Shown here: one piece after another, positions 33,843 through 44,688 of the stretch
Numbering within the stretch: the stretch's first letter is position 1
Layout of the letters: every line of letters begins with the position of its first letter
Source: Syncephalis plumigaleata
Taxonomy: Eukaryota > Zoopagomycota > Zoopagomycetes > Zoopagales > Piptocephalidaceae
DNA: 64,000 bases
Assembly: GCA_025201365.1 (NCBI GenBank)
Contig: JAIXMF010000008.1
Coordinates: forward strand, 434,001-498,000
Direction: 5' to 3'
The notes under the pieces: generated by a model
Told to the model about the DNA's origin: nothing
Database searches by the model: none
What the model saw: the letters and a program-made list of their open reading frames with translations, nothing else
Position numbers and translations under genes: made by a program

Positions 33843-35323
33843 ATGAAGTACTCTGCTATTATCGCTATTGCCGTCGCCGTTGTCGCTCTCACCAGTCTGG
33901 TCGCCGTTGAAGCTAGTCCCGTCCTGGAACGTCGTGGTATGTCTGGCCGTGACCCTATCAATTGATGTACTAATCGTAGCCTATTGTTTCATTGCCTACC
34001 GATGATTACCGATAGCTCGTAAGTTCATGTATATTAAATGGTTGTTTTGACGTGTTAATCACGTTGCAACGTTTATTCTGCATATTAATTTGTTAGCTCA
34101 ATGGGGTAAGCTAGTTTATTGACCATGACAAGTGCTATGCTAATAGTAATATAAATTAAAATCATGTGTGATTACCATTTCAAGGACCTGTAAGTTATCA
34201 TTCTGACTATGATGTACGAATACTAACTACGACATGGTTCGCCATTCTTGTATGCTTGTGGATAACAGCCTGTAAGCTAGTATCCTAATTGTAATGCACA
34301 ATGTATTAATAATTATGATATGATACATGATCCACGTATGTTTGTATACTAGCCTGTAAGTTATCATTCTGATTGTAATGAATGGCGTACTAACTTTGCT
34401 ATGACACATGATCCACATACATTTTGTATGACAGCCTGTAAGTCGACATTCCAATTATAATTATGCTGTACTAATTACGATTTGGCACACGATCCACGTA
34501 TGCTTGTGCATAACAGATAGTAAGTAATCAGAATGATTGTAATGAATGATATGCTAATCGCGCTATGGCATACGACCCATTTATGTTTGCGTATGATAGA
34601 TGGTAAGTTAATATTTCTGGCTGCAAGGAACCGGGCACTGATCGCAATATGGCACACAATCTATACATTATTGTATGATAGTCGGTAAGTTATCATTCTG
34701 ACTACAATGAATGAATACTAACTAAGATGTTTCTGTATGTTTCTGTATGTTTCTGTATGCTAGATGGTAAGTCATTATTTTGATTGTAATGAATGACCCA
34801 TTAATTATTATAATACGGTACATGATTCATTTCCTTGCCTGCACCAGCCCGTAAGTTACCATTCTAATCGTAATAAGCGAGGTACTAATTACGATATAAC
34901 ACGCGATTCACATACGCTCCTGTATGCTAGGCCGTAAGTTGCCATTTTGACCCTAATGAATGAATGACATACTAACTGCGATCTAACACATGGTCCACGT
35001 ATGTTCCCGTATAATAGAAAGTAAGTAATCATTCTGACTAAATGTATGACGTGCTAATTCCAATACAATGCCCATTAATTGAATGATAGGAATAAGCAGT
35101 AAGTAATAACCCACCATGATTATACCCCCTACTAATCCATTATGATTACAGAACAAGTCAAGGACATCATCAAGTAGATATTATAGGTATTCAAGTCAAA
35201 AATGTATTGGTGCAAGACCCTCATTTAGTGTCCATGCCATTCAAGTCATTATTCCTTGGTACAACAACAACAAGTATATCTACAAGTCCCTTCCGTCTAT
35301 TAATCCATGGTCCTATTACATAA
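33843..35323 (+). CDS. secreted peptide gene built from codon-sized micro-exons
   Basis: Exon 1 (33843-33936) encodes a signal peptide and a dibasic site: MKYSAIIAIAVAVVALTSL, then VAVEASPVLERR. Then come introns of about 80 bases separated by tiny exons: 34016-34018, 34097-34105, 34185-34189, 34269-34271, 34353-34355, 34435-34437, 34517-34519, 34600-34602, 34682-34684, 34764-34766, 34848-34850, 34931-34933, 35018-35020, probably 35097-35098, and a last exon from 35152. Eleven exons are exactly three bases. Joined, they read APQWGPPPPIMSMPAK directly after the Arg-Arg. Each intron has a GTAAG donor (the first is GTATGT), a CTAAC/CTAAT branch-like site and a TAG/CAG/AAG acceptor. The last exon is open in two frames, so the C-terminus is unsure. 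Polyadenylation signal AATAAA is near 35341. I know no family for it; a processed secreted peptide or pheromone-like product is an inference. Confidence 0.6.
33937..35151 (+). repeat. tandem array of ~80-base introns
   Basis: About 15 units repeat with an 81-88 base period. Each holds GTAAGTTATCATTCTGA-like 5' sequence, GTAATGAATG, a TACTAA branch-like motif, a GGCACATGATCCACGTATG-like block and TTTGTATGATAG. Introns 4-12 are 79-81 bases. Units have diverged to perhaps 60-80 percent identity by eye, so the array is not brand new, yet splice signals are kept in every unit. Confidence 0.8.
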
Positions 35324-35339
35324 ATATTAATCATTGATT

Positions 35340-35845
35340 GAATAAATATGTAATGCTCTAGGGCATTCTTTTATTCCATTTTACATTTATCAATTATACT
35401 ATTATTATGATCATGTAGCGAGTAAATATATACTCGAAAGAGAAATTTAATCCATATTGCCATTAGATCCGAGATTGTCACCATTAGAGGTCAATTGTTA
35501 TGGTTTGTTCAATAAACAAACAAAAAAAAAGCGAGTAGACCACGTGTTATTACGGCTATAACTGTTACTTATCAATGTTGATAACACATGCTAACCATTT
35601 AGCCGCTTCATTGTATCGTCATAATTTGCATGAACAATCTATAAATAGCTAGGATAAGCTATCGGAGTATAGCTTTATCCAAAATGCTAGGGCATTCAAT
35701 TATAGATTGTAAAATGAGCTGTAAACATTAATACATAAAAATAAAAATAAAAATATACATTTTTTCTTATCCTATTAACGTAACTGCTAGTACTACCTAT
35801 CCAACTTATAACGACATCATCATCATCATCATCAACATCATCATT
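35340..35845. other. intergenic, no gene seen
   Basis: AT-rich. Contains a short repeated phrase CTAGGGCATTC (near 35358 and 35689) of unknown meaning, and a CAT run just before the next start codon. Confidence 0.55.
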
Positions 35846-37327
35846 ATGTGGCACCATTCAATTGTAATCGTGTTGTGTTCACTTGTTGTGCACAACTTAT
35901 CGGTTACCGCTAATGATTATCAACTTCTTACTAGCACTCCCGATGCTCCTGTTTACGTGTCACGAATTACCGGTAAATCGTTTAGTATGACACCCTATTA
36001 CGAACACACAGGCATAAAGGCATTCCACGAAAAGTACCACTGGTACGGTCAAGGTGTAACTATCGCCATTATTGGTGGTGATGTCAATCTTCAGCAGCGT
36101 GTGTTTACCGATGCAGCATCGTCCAATGAACCATGCATGATAGATAAAGAGGACTATACAAAACAACATCAGAAGAGTAGTGTCGTGTCCTATCAGATCG
36201 ATCATCGACATGGCACTGAAATGGCCGCGATTATCAGGGCAAGAACCAAGACATTTAAAGGTGTTGCACCGGAGGCTAGACTAAATATTTACAAGGTATT
36301 CGCATCTCATGCACCTACCTCGACTTCAATAGTGCTTGAAGCATTTCAAGCGGCCATACGCGATAAAGCGGATGTTGTAGTATTGCCAGAAATTGGTATA
36401 ACTGATTCATCCGATATACCGCTATTGAAAAGAGAAATCATTAGTGTGGCCAATCAAGGAGTGATTATACTAGTGGCTGCTAGTAATCACAACTATCCCG
36501 TGGATCCAACTACTTCTGCTTATTTCCCCTATAATGGATTACCAGTTATTTCAGTGGGTGGTGCCAAATTATCCTATCGTATGTCGCACTGGTTTACCAT
36601 GCTTAATGTTCCATTGATTCGTTTTACGTTTACATCGCCTTGCAGTGATATGAAGACTAAACTTGACGAGGTAAACATGATCTCACTCGCTGAATTACGA
36701 ACACGGAATCGAGCATCTATGAACGAGTTAGTCAGGAACAAGATTGTTCTCGTCATGGATCAGCAAATGGGCGATGATGAATTGCTTAGCATGATTCAGA
36801 GGATGGATATCGCAGGTATTGTCACTGATATACGGGATCATCAGCAACTATCATGCGGCAGGCCTTTATTTATTATTAGTAAATCAGATGGTCAACTCAT
36901 CAGTGGCATGTATAGGAAGAATCCACGACAAATGCTCGTGTTCGCCGGTGAACATGGTAATATTAATGAAAATAGTCCCGCTCTCGTTGATTCCATGGAT
37001 CCTACATCGCCTTACGGTAAACCATCTGTTAAGCCTGACATTCTAGCGCCTAGTCAAGATCTATTCACCGTAACGAATACCGCCTTCAATCATGGCTACA
37101 TCCAGTATAGTGGTATCGATGCTGCCGTCTCGTATGCGGCAGGTGCTGTTGCCTTATTTATTCAAGCCAAGGAACGAACGAATATTAATGTGTTCACCGT
37201 AAAGCGTGCACTTCAAAATACCGCTTCTGACGTGTATTATTCATTGACTCGTAAAGGTCTTCAACCGGTTAAATACCCATATGCCGGTCTACTAAATGTA
37301 GAACAAGCACACTTTATGACTAGATAA
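35846..37327 (+). CDS. secreted subtilisin-fold protein, probably catalytically dead
   Basis: Single exon, 493 residues. A signal peptide (about 1-22, MWHHSIVIVLCSLVVHNLSV) is followed by a subtilase (S8) fold with an inserted PA-like domain (roughly 265-350). The His motif DHRHGTEMAA is present (His122) and the oxyanion Asn is in AASNHN (Asn214). The catalytic Asp motif, normally VIDTG, reads AIIGGDVN (Gly77 in place of Asp). The Ser motif, normally GTSMAAP, reads GIDAAVS (Asp425 in place of Ser). The frame is fully open, so selection has kept the protein while two of three catalytic residues are gone. It is an extracellular pseudoprotease by sequence. Possible roles are binding of peptides or inhibitors, which is inference only. 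Confidence 0.85.
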   Translation: MWHHSIVIVLCSLVVHNLSVTANDYQLLTSTPDAPVYVSRITGKSFSMTPYYEHTGIKAFHEKYHWYGQGVTIAIIGGDVNLQQRVFTDAASSNEPCMIDKEDYTKQHQKSSVVSYQIDHRHGTEMAAIIRARTKTFKGVAPEARLNIYKVFASHAPTSTSIVLEAFQAAIRDKADVVVLPEIGITDSSDIPLLKREIISVANQGVIILVAASNHNYPVDPTTSAYFPYNGLPVISVGGAKLSYRMSHWFTMLNVPLIRFTFTSPCSDMKTKLDEVNMISLAELRTRNRASMNELVRNKIVLVMDQQMGDDELLSMIQRMDIAGIVTDIRDHQQLSCGRPLFIISKSDGQLISGMYRKNPRQMLVFAGEHGNINENSPALVDSMDPTSPYGKPSVKPDILAPSQDLFTVTNTAFNHGYIQYSGIDAAVSYAAGAVALFIQAKERTNINVFTVKRALQNTASDVYYSLTRKGLQPVKYPYAGLLNVEQAHFMTR

Positions 37328-37466
37328 GGATAGAATCTCATTTAACAATAACAGCAACAATAATAAAGAATCGTTATAATGACTACGCTTGCTTGTCATT
37401 TTCGTAGCCATACACAACTATAGTGAATGGTTTTTCTTTCCATTTTATTCAATAACAATGAGAGTG

Positions 37467-40400
37467 CTAGTCCAATGTTATGTTAAATAGTCGAACTGAA
37501 TGATCCTGACCGCAACTCGCCAATTGTAGTATCGTATCGTTTGAACGACGCCATAACAACTCTTGAACAGTTGATGCGTGTGACAAACTATTAATGTATA
37601 CACGCGATGGTTAATAAGATGAACTACATATTACGTCTAATCATCCACGTTTTTGCTTACCTTGATGTCACCCGACCAATCTCTTGCCATTCCTGTATGT
37701 TGCCAGTAGATTGATAGAATAGAATAGAACCATCTTCAAGACCTACAGCTAGTAAATAGCTAGTATATATCATGGTTGATTAGTCAATATTGCTTCATAC
37801 ACACTTACAAATTACCTATGACTAGTTGTTCCAGTTGGTATTGGAGCAAAATCTATGGATGTCACGCTGTGTTCGCATTGCAATGTAGCCACCGCTTGAC
37901 ATACGACATTTGCGGAATCATTGCTCTTTGTTAGTTGCCAAATCTTTATCTGTAATAAAATGATGATGATGTCAACATGTATAAGTATATATATATATAT
38001 ATATATGTAATTAGTATAGTTACCGTTTTATCACGCGAGGCTGTAGCAAAATAGCGGCCATCCTGCGACCAAGTAGCATCCCATATAATACGGCTGTGTG
38101 CTTTTACTCCTTTGGTTTCCAGTTGGTATGGTGCTATAATACACGTACACGTACATGTTACGAAACACGTAATAATGATGATCTTCAATGATGTTTACTT
38201 ACCTTGATCGTTATCCGTACGCGAGAATAGAGTCCATGATCGATCACGCGAAACCGTAAGTAAGAAGCGATCATCAGGCGAGAATCGAATCTTTGTAATA
38301 GTAAGTGAGTGCGAGGCCAGTTTACCGGGTAATTCCTTCCATGTCTTGGTGTCGAATAGTCGAACTACTGCATGTTCAGGACCAGTAGCCTATACCAATG
38401 AATAGATTAATGATCATTCAAGAAAGGCTTAGTAGTAGTAGTAGTAGTAGTACAAGTATACTTACACGACATGCGGTAGCAAGGAAACGACCATCGTGTG
38501 ATGCAGCAATAGCGATAATCTCAAATACATGTCCGTATCTACATCATATAAGTATGTAACTACTCATCAATGCTTATCATTCATTATAAACGAGACTCAA
38601 TCACTTACAGCTTCTCGGTTTCTGGCCATAATGTTAATTGTTGTAATTGTTCGTCTAGCGGTGGACGTTCAGGCAATTCATCCGACGATCCAGGCACACG
38701 AGACAACGCGTAACTCTGACCTCGGAATGCACCCTGATCGGTAAGTTCGTCCATTTCATCCTGTCCCTCTTCATCTACTACATTATCATCGTGTGATTCC
38801 ACTGCTTTGTTAGACAAGCCTAGTGGTGGTAGATTAGCCGCAGCTGGTCGACTCCCCTATACCATCTATTAGTGTTCTAATTATTGTATACCGTATTTCC
38901 TACGTACCGCATCTGATAATAACTCGGATTGTTCCGTAAGAGCGGCTAAAGAACGAACAAATGATGCGGGTGCATCGAATACACGTACGACCTAGTTTGT
39001 CCATTTTGTTAGCATGCACCTATTATCGCTTTTGCACTAATGGAACATGCTTACTTTCTCGTCGGCACCACTGGCAAACTGATAATCGCCCGTAAACGTA
39101 GCGCATTGTAAATCGTATCCATGCACTTGTGGTCGTGCCATTTCATACCAGCCTAGTTGCGTGTCATTCTTAATCCATGGTCCAAATAATCGTGTCGTTT
39201 GATCGAGACTAATCATTACAATTAGATGTTAGCATAAGCGGGCATTCCTTCTTTAACAATAGTAAAACAATAAAATAAACCTACTAACCTAGTACTAAGT
39301 ATATATTGACCCTTAGGATGCCATACCAATCCTTGTACTGATTTGAAATGACCACCCACACACACTTGTGGATTCCATTGTTCTATTCTATCTGCATATA
39401 TATGTGTCATTACCTACGCTGACTGTATTACTAGTTCATCTTTATACCTTGTTCAGTAGTAACACGCGACCATAAATGAAATGCGCCATGATAATCGTGT
39501 GCCAATATACTACTGCCATCGACATTAAATAGAGCACCATAGTATCCAAGTGAAGTGCCACCAATATCACCTACACGCGACTTGATAGGATGTTAATCAT
39601 TTACATTGTAGACAACGAATAGTATTTCCTATCATCATCAATGACGATTAGGCTAGATTACCTGAGGTAACCAAACACCGGTGGCTTCATCGGGTGCCCA
39701 TAATATGGCAGATTTATCGGCAGATGCAGATAATAGACGCATAGGCTGTACTAGTTTGCCCTCTATCACAGTAGTTGAACATGAACATTAGGCATGACAA
39801 TGACATAGAATGATCTAACAATGAATAATAACAATAATAATAATTACCTGAATTCAAGATGCGTGGATGCCAATGAACACTATACACCCAGTCATCGTGT
39901 CCTTGTAGGACAGCCTCTAACATTACCGAGAATCGTAACGGTTTACTATAATCATGAAATAAAATATAAGCTAATACTATCACGCGACGTATTATTACTG
40001 CAACTATATGCTTACCTATCAGTCTCTGATGAGTTGGCCAGTTCAAATAGAAATGCTTCCGTGCTAAGCTGTGCACCATCTCCTTCCCTAAACCGATGTT
40101 ATTAACATAGTAGTATGGATTAAAGCAAAAATATAACACATACATGGTGGTATTTCGTAATGTATCCAGTAGAGAATCCATAGCATCACTCTCCTGATCT
40201 TTATCCATAATCTTTGATGATGATGATGATGATGATGATTCGGCCATTAGTGAGGCAAGTCGCCATAAACGAATATATCGATCTTGCGAAGCACTGGCCA
40301 ATAGTAATTCTGGTATGTCCGTGCTATCGACACAAACAAACTGTAGATCGCGTATCCAATCAGAGTGACCTTGCAATTGTAATTTACGTACAAACTATAA

Positions 40401-41299
40401 TCTATGATTAGTGCAAATTCTATAAATGTAGTATTCTACTATTATGCTTATTATTACCTCATCATTTTGTAGTGTATAAAGTGAAATACGGAAATCAGTA
40501 CCTGCAGATACTAGAATGGGTGCTGTAATATCATGGTTAATATAAGCAATTTGCGATTTATATCTCTTCTATTCAACGCTTACTTTGTGTACCAGGTAGC
40601 TGTGCTAATGCTAATGCTGTGGCATATCGAGCACCAACATGAATGGTCTGCAATGGTTGTCCCACTATTGACGGCACATTAGTTGTTGCGTAACTACGTG
40701 CGTAGCATGTCACTTACCTCCTCTATGATCGATAGTTGAAATACCAATTGTACCATCTGACGCAGCTGATGCTAAAATATGCGCACGCTCTACACCATAA
40801 CTCGATGGCAGGATAGCGATGGTAGTAACGGAGGCGGTATGCTTATCGAGTATACTAGTACACTTCCACTATAGTCATCGATAAGTATACATATCCATAT
40901 ATATCTACTGTCATAATTACCTCAGCATCGGATGTTATGTCGACACGCTGCCAAATGCGAATAGTGTTGTCTGCTGCTGCTGATACAATACTCTCCACGC
41001 GTTTATTATCTACTTGCTATTAGTATTTGTGTATGCTGCACACATGCTATGTAGCACGTACCGTCAAGAATGAAGGACACTGCGTTGACCCGTTCTTTAT
41101 GACCATGTAATGTGGCAAATACACCTCGACCACAAGGATTAATAGTTGCATTGCTCTTTTGCTCAGTAGAAGGCAAAGAGAATAACGCAATGGACTGATC
41201 CGCGCCATACGCGACAAGTCCTGTAGGTGCCCAGGCCATAACACCGCATAGCGGATTGCAGCCAACGGCAATCAGTGAATTGTTGACATGAATGGTCAT
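37467..41299 (-). CDS. ELP2: Elongator complex protein 2 (WD40 repeats)
   Basis: About a dozen exons on the minus strand from the ATG at 41299 ([16 protein letters not shown]) to a stop at 37467. Two seven-bladed WD40 propellers are visible as repeats such as [112 protein letters not shown] and [13 protein letters not shown]. The start pattern and the [11 protein letters not shown] and [11 protein letters not shown] blocks identify ELP2. It is the scaffold of the Elp123 subcomplex, which modifies wobble uridines of tRNA. Exon joins I checked are in phase and I saw no frame loss, in contrast to the kinesin. A CAT-run encodes a Ser run near 40215. Confidence 0.9.
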
Positions 41300-42264
41300 G
41301 ATAAAGAAGCGAATGGAACGAAATTGACAAAACGGTCGCGGTGATACACTGAATGTTAATCGTCATATTTTATTTTATTTTTATTTGTAACAAAACGACT
41401 CTGCATTACGATGACACCGTTATAATAGCAACCAATAAAGCATACATGTAGAATAGATAGATACATTATCATTAGTATACAGTATAATTAAATGACCTTT
41501 ATAGATCCAAGTATACTCTAATGAATAGAACAGTAAGGATGTATAGCGTCAATTGATAAAAGAGATTATATCATCAATCATGTGAATTCCATTGTCCCAC
41601 AATACCGATTTTGTGTAGAGTTTCCTCCACCTATTGTGCACCAAAGACAGCCATAGTTGCTTCTTTACAACGCAATATTTACATGTTTGCAATAAAGCGC
41701 TGATGTTGATGGATCATTCGGGTTGCGACTCGAACGACCAATGAAGCACCTCAGTCGTCAAGCTAACAGAGAACGAGATCACACACCATTACGATGGTGT
41801 ATGAGAGGTATCGGTTGGGTGCGGTCCGACTGGAGTGTGACCTTCGTGTCTACACGATGAGTCGAGAGCGCAATAACGGGTACCACAGTTATATTAGTAA
41901 AATAAAGAAAAAACATAGTAAGTTAATATGATAATGTGTATTGCTATGATTGTTACTCGCCATATAAACATTGCTAGTTACCAACATTTATTTACATATA
42001 TTATAATGCTTTGCCATTCACGAATAGAACTAGGTAAAGATGTAAATTCATTATGACGCGTTTTATTTATTCTTAGTTTAATCATAAGTAGTGAAGTTTA
42101 GGTGTAAGTGCAAAAAGAAGACGTGAATAAATGACATGAGATGGAGTATTAGGCGAAGTAATAATGGAATGAGTGATGCGAATATTAATGGTGAAGTCGT
42201 TCGATGAATATAATGAATATGTAGATCGTGTAATTTTAGTATTTGCCCAGTATTGACTCCCAGA
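41300..42264. other. intergenic, one unexplained GC-richer patch
   Basis: Contains the ELP2 promoter and the 3' flank of the YKPK-repeat gene. The part around 41600-41890 is less AT-rich than its surroundings and looks structured or formerly coding, but no frame, tRNA or known small RNA fits. Confidence 0.45.
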
Positions 42265-42831
42265 TTAATAATCATTATCAGATTTGTAATCATTCTTGGG
42301 TTTGTATTCGTTCTTGGGCTTATACTCGTCCTTGGGCTTGTATTCGTTCTTTGGCTTATACTCGTCCTTGGGCTTGTATTCGTCCTTGGGCTTATACTCG
42401 TCTTTTGGCTTATACTCGTCCTTGGGCTTGTATTCATTCTTGGGCTTGTATTCGTTCTTGGGCTTGTATTCGTTATTTGGCTTATACTCGTTCTTTGGCT
42501 TGTATTCATTCTTGGGCTTATACTCGTCCTTGGGCTTGTATTCATTCTTTGGCTTGTATTCGTTCTTGGGCTTATAGTCATTCTTGGGCTTGTATTCGTT
42601 CTTTTTGCTGCTATACGGATCCTTGGTTTCTACTACTGAGTAGATGTCCTCAGGTGGAACGTAAGCGTCATCGCTGGTTGATGGTAAATTGTTGTTATAG
42701 TCGTGTTGGAAGCGTCGGAGGATTCGAGCTAAATGATCGTGCTGATCATCGGCGGAAATTCCTGGAGCGGAAATGGCAACAAGTGCGCCAGCGCACAAAG
42801 CCATACCAAAAACAGAGTTGAAGCGTACCAT
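42265..42831 (-). CDS. secreted YKPKNE/D-repeat protein
   Basis: Single exon, 188 residues, from the ATG at 42831. The signal peptide is MVRFNSVFGMALCAGALVAI with a likely cut after SAPGISA. A short unique segment (DDQHDHLARILRRFQHDYNNN...) is followed by about 19 tandem six-residue units, (N/D)-E/D-Y-K-P-K, to the end of the protein. The 18-base DNA unit varies at synonymous and N/D positions. The repeats are highly charged, Tyr- and Lys-rich and probably disordered. This layout suits a cell-wall, extracellular-matrix or adhesive protein. No family match is claimed. Confidence 0.8.
   Translation of the reverse strand: MVRFNSVFGMALCAGALVAISAPGISADDQHDHLARILRRFQHDYNNNLPSTSDDAYVPPEDIYSVVETKDPYSSKKNEYKPKNDYKPKNEYKPKNEYKPKDEYKPKNEYKPKNEYKPNNEYKPKNEYKPKNEYKPKDEYKPKDEYKPKDEYKPKDEYKPKNEYKPKDEYKPKNEYKPKNDYKSDNDY
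42277..42613 (-). repeat. 18-base coding minisatellite (YKPKNE/D)
   Basis: About 19 tandem units of 18 bases with TCGTCCTTGGGCTTATAC-like sequence on the plus strand. Phase is kept throughout, and unit number is likely to differ between strains. Confidence 0.9.
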
Positions 42832-42996
42832 GATTGTAAATGCGTGATGTCAATGATGATCTGGGCGGTTGAAATGCTGTAGATGTTCGAGATGTGTGTG
42901 TGTAAGTGTATGTGTGTAAGCGTGTAAGCGTGTAAGCGATGAGGATGTGTTGTTGTTGTGTATGTAGATCGGTAGTAGAGCATCGTTATTCATGCT

Positions 42997-43005
42997 CTAT
43001 TTATA
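42997..43005 (-). promoter_or_regulatory. TATA box of the YKPK-repeat gene
   Basis: TATAAATAG on the minus strand, about 165 bases upstream of the ATG, in an otherwise CA/GT-rich leader. Confidence 0.5.
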
Positions 43006-43590
43006 CTATTTTTTACTTGATCGTTTCTATTCATAGATTATCGTATCTGATGCGTAGTAATAGCAGTAGCACTAGGATGCCTGTACATACGTTAAGCATT
43101 GTATGACTACGTCACAAATGGTTCTCCACAAGGAGTAATGTTGTTGTGATTATCTTCATCTCTCCCGAAACTATTTTTATCGATGCTTGCTATTGCTCAT
43201 AATACACATACAACTGATTATCAGGATCAAACAGGGAATTGATACACGGTTACAAGATACTACGCGTTAAGCAGTGCTATGGATTAATGTTACAAAAAAA
43301 CGCGTAATTAATTGGTTCCAATCCTTTTTGTTTTAGGAGCAAAACTGGTTTCACCTGTTTGTCATACATACAAGACGAAACGTCAGTTGACGTGTCATTT
43401 TGCAAACAGGAATGATACAATTAGCGCTGAACTAGAGTATGGCCATTCAAACCGTACACCAATGTGCATTATAACAAATTGACATAGTAAACTAAGAAAT
43501 ATAACAAAGGTTATTTACATTTCATACACGTAATGAATATCGCAACAACTAAATATAATAGACAATTTATTGTAGGATTAATAAATACGA
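43006..43590. other. intergenic, no gene seen
   Basis: AT-rich promoter and 3' flanking DNA between two minus-strand genes. No coding region supported. Confidence 0.55.
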
Positions 43591-44688
43591 CTATGATTTC
43601 CACCAACTGCCCAGTGCATTTCGTATTAAATCACCTAGGCTATCTTCATTTACACTAGTCGTACTAGCAATGCCTGCAATTGAACGTGGATTAGTCGGTG
43701 CCTCTTCTGCTGCAATGATACGCTTTACCACTGATGCTACTGTCCATTCGGATCCTTCATTTGACGTTGGATTGCTATGAATGAAACGTCGAGCAAATCC
43801 ATACTTCCACAGACAAGTGGGTGAAACATTGTGTGCGCTCAACTCTCGTTCCACCAGTTGTCGTCGCGAAGGATGCGGTGATACCTGCGAAACAATCGAT
43901 TCAGGCGTACTATCGATATCGCCCGCCAGCCATGCCAAGTAGATTTGATCCTCGCTATTATAATCGGATTGATTTGCCGCATCGAGTGCTCGTTTAAACT
44001 CCATAACACGGTCAGGATACATTGGTCCGGGTAGTGTTGGACTTTTACTTTTACCCGAGAGAATATACGGTAATGACACGCGTAGCCATACCAATTCATA
44101 TCGACCATTATGACTAGTAGGCACATCGGTTATGTTGGCTACTGATCGCCATCGAGCAAGCACGCGCTCATCTCCGACGTAACCTTTGCGACACCGATAC
44201 TCCGTCTCAGCAAACGGATGGTATCGCTCGTGAAATAGTTTCTGCGCTGTAACATCCGAACCGAATAAACTGTCGTCAGCACGATCAGTGAGTACAATAG
44301 GCACTTGCCACGGTTGAAACTGCAAATAATACGAGTCACCGGCTTGTAACTGTGGAAGGCTCGTTTGTTTCTGTACCGTTGAAGCGGATGCTGCAGTTGG
44401 TTTGCATCGAAACTCAATGGACTTGTGCACGGGGTCAAACACAGTTGCGTACAATGGTATTGGAGTGCGAACACCACGAACACGCAACTCGAGTTTCAGC
44501 ATGTTTTGCTGCTCATGATGAATTTGCAAGTAGAGCGCAATTGGTACCATACTATGTAGTGTACGACAAACTAGCGACAAACGGCTTACTTCGCTGAATT
44601 CCATATGAACCAACAGTCGTAGCAGAACGTCTGGCGGTAGTGTAAGCAGACGACTTGTTTGTAAAGGACCACTTGAACTAATACGCAT
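43591..44688 (-). CDS. F-box protein
   Basis: Single exon, about 365 residues when begun at the ATG at 44688 (MRISSSGPLQTSRL). A longer in-frame start at 44757 exists but adds an atypical leader. The F-box lies near the N-terminus: LLTLPPDVLLRLLVHMEFSEVSRLSLVCRTLHSMV, with the conserved LPPD, hydrophobic spacing and SLVCR. F-box proteins bring substrates to SCF ubiquitin ligases through Skp1. The rest shows no WD40 or leucine-rich repeats. It contains segments such as SYYLQFQPWQVPIVL and GRYELVWLRVSLPYIL that I do not recognise, so the substrate is unknown. Confidence 0.8.
   Translation of the reverse strand: MRISSSGPLQTSRLLTLPPDVLLRLLVHMEFSEVSRLSLVCRTLHSMVPIALYLQIHHEQQNMLKLELRVRGVRTPIPLYATVFDPVHKSIEFRCKPTAASASTVQKQTSLPQLQAGDSYYLQFQPWQVPIVLTDRADDSLFGSDVTAQKLFHERYHPFAETEYRCRKGYVGDERVLARWRSVANITDVPTSHNGRYELVWLRVSLPYILSGKSKSPTLPGPMYPDRVMEFKRALDAANQSDYNSEDQIYLAWLAGDIDSTPESIVSQVSPHPSRRQLVERELSAHNVSPTCLWKYGFARRFIHSNPTSNEGSEWTVASVVKRIIAAEEAPTNPRSIAGIASTTSVNEDSLGDLIRNALGSWWKS

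Noticed and set aside
33937-35151. Regularly spaced repeats that resemble a CRISPR array
   Set aside because: The ~80-base repeats have only 2-9 base gaps, carry splice signals in every unit, and sit in a eukaryotic gene with a signal peptide. No spacer-like variable parts exist.
41700-41760. tRNA-like TTCGAGTC motif on the minus strand
   Set aside because: The T-arm stem does not pair, and no fitting D-arm or acceptor stem is present.
42243-42821. Plus-strand frames across the YKPK repeat (WACIRSWAYTR-like and GLYSSLGLYS-like)
   Set aside because: These are translations of the same 18-base repeat in other frames. Only the minus-strand frame has a signal peptide and TATA box.
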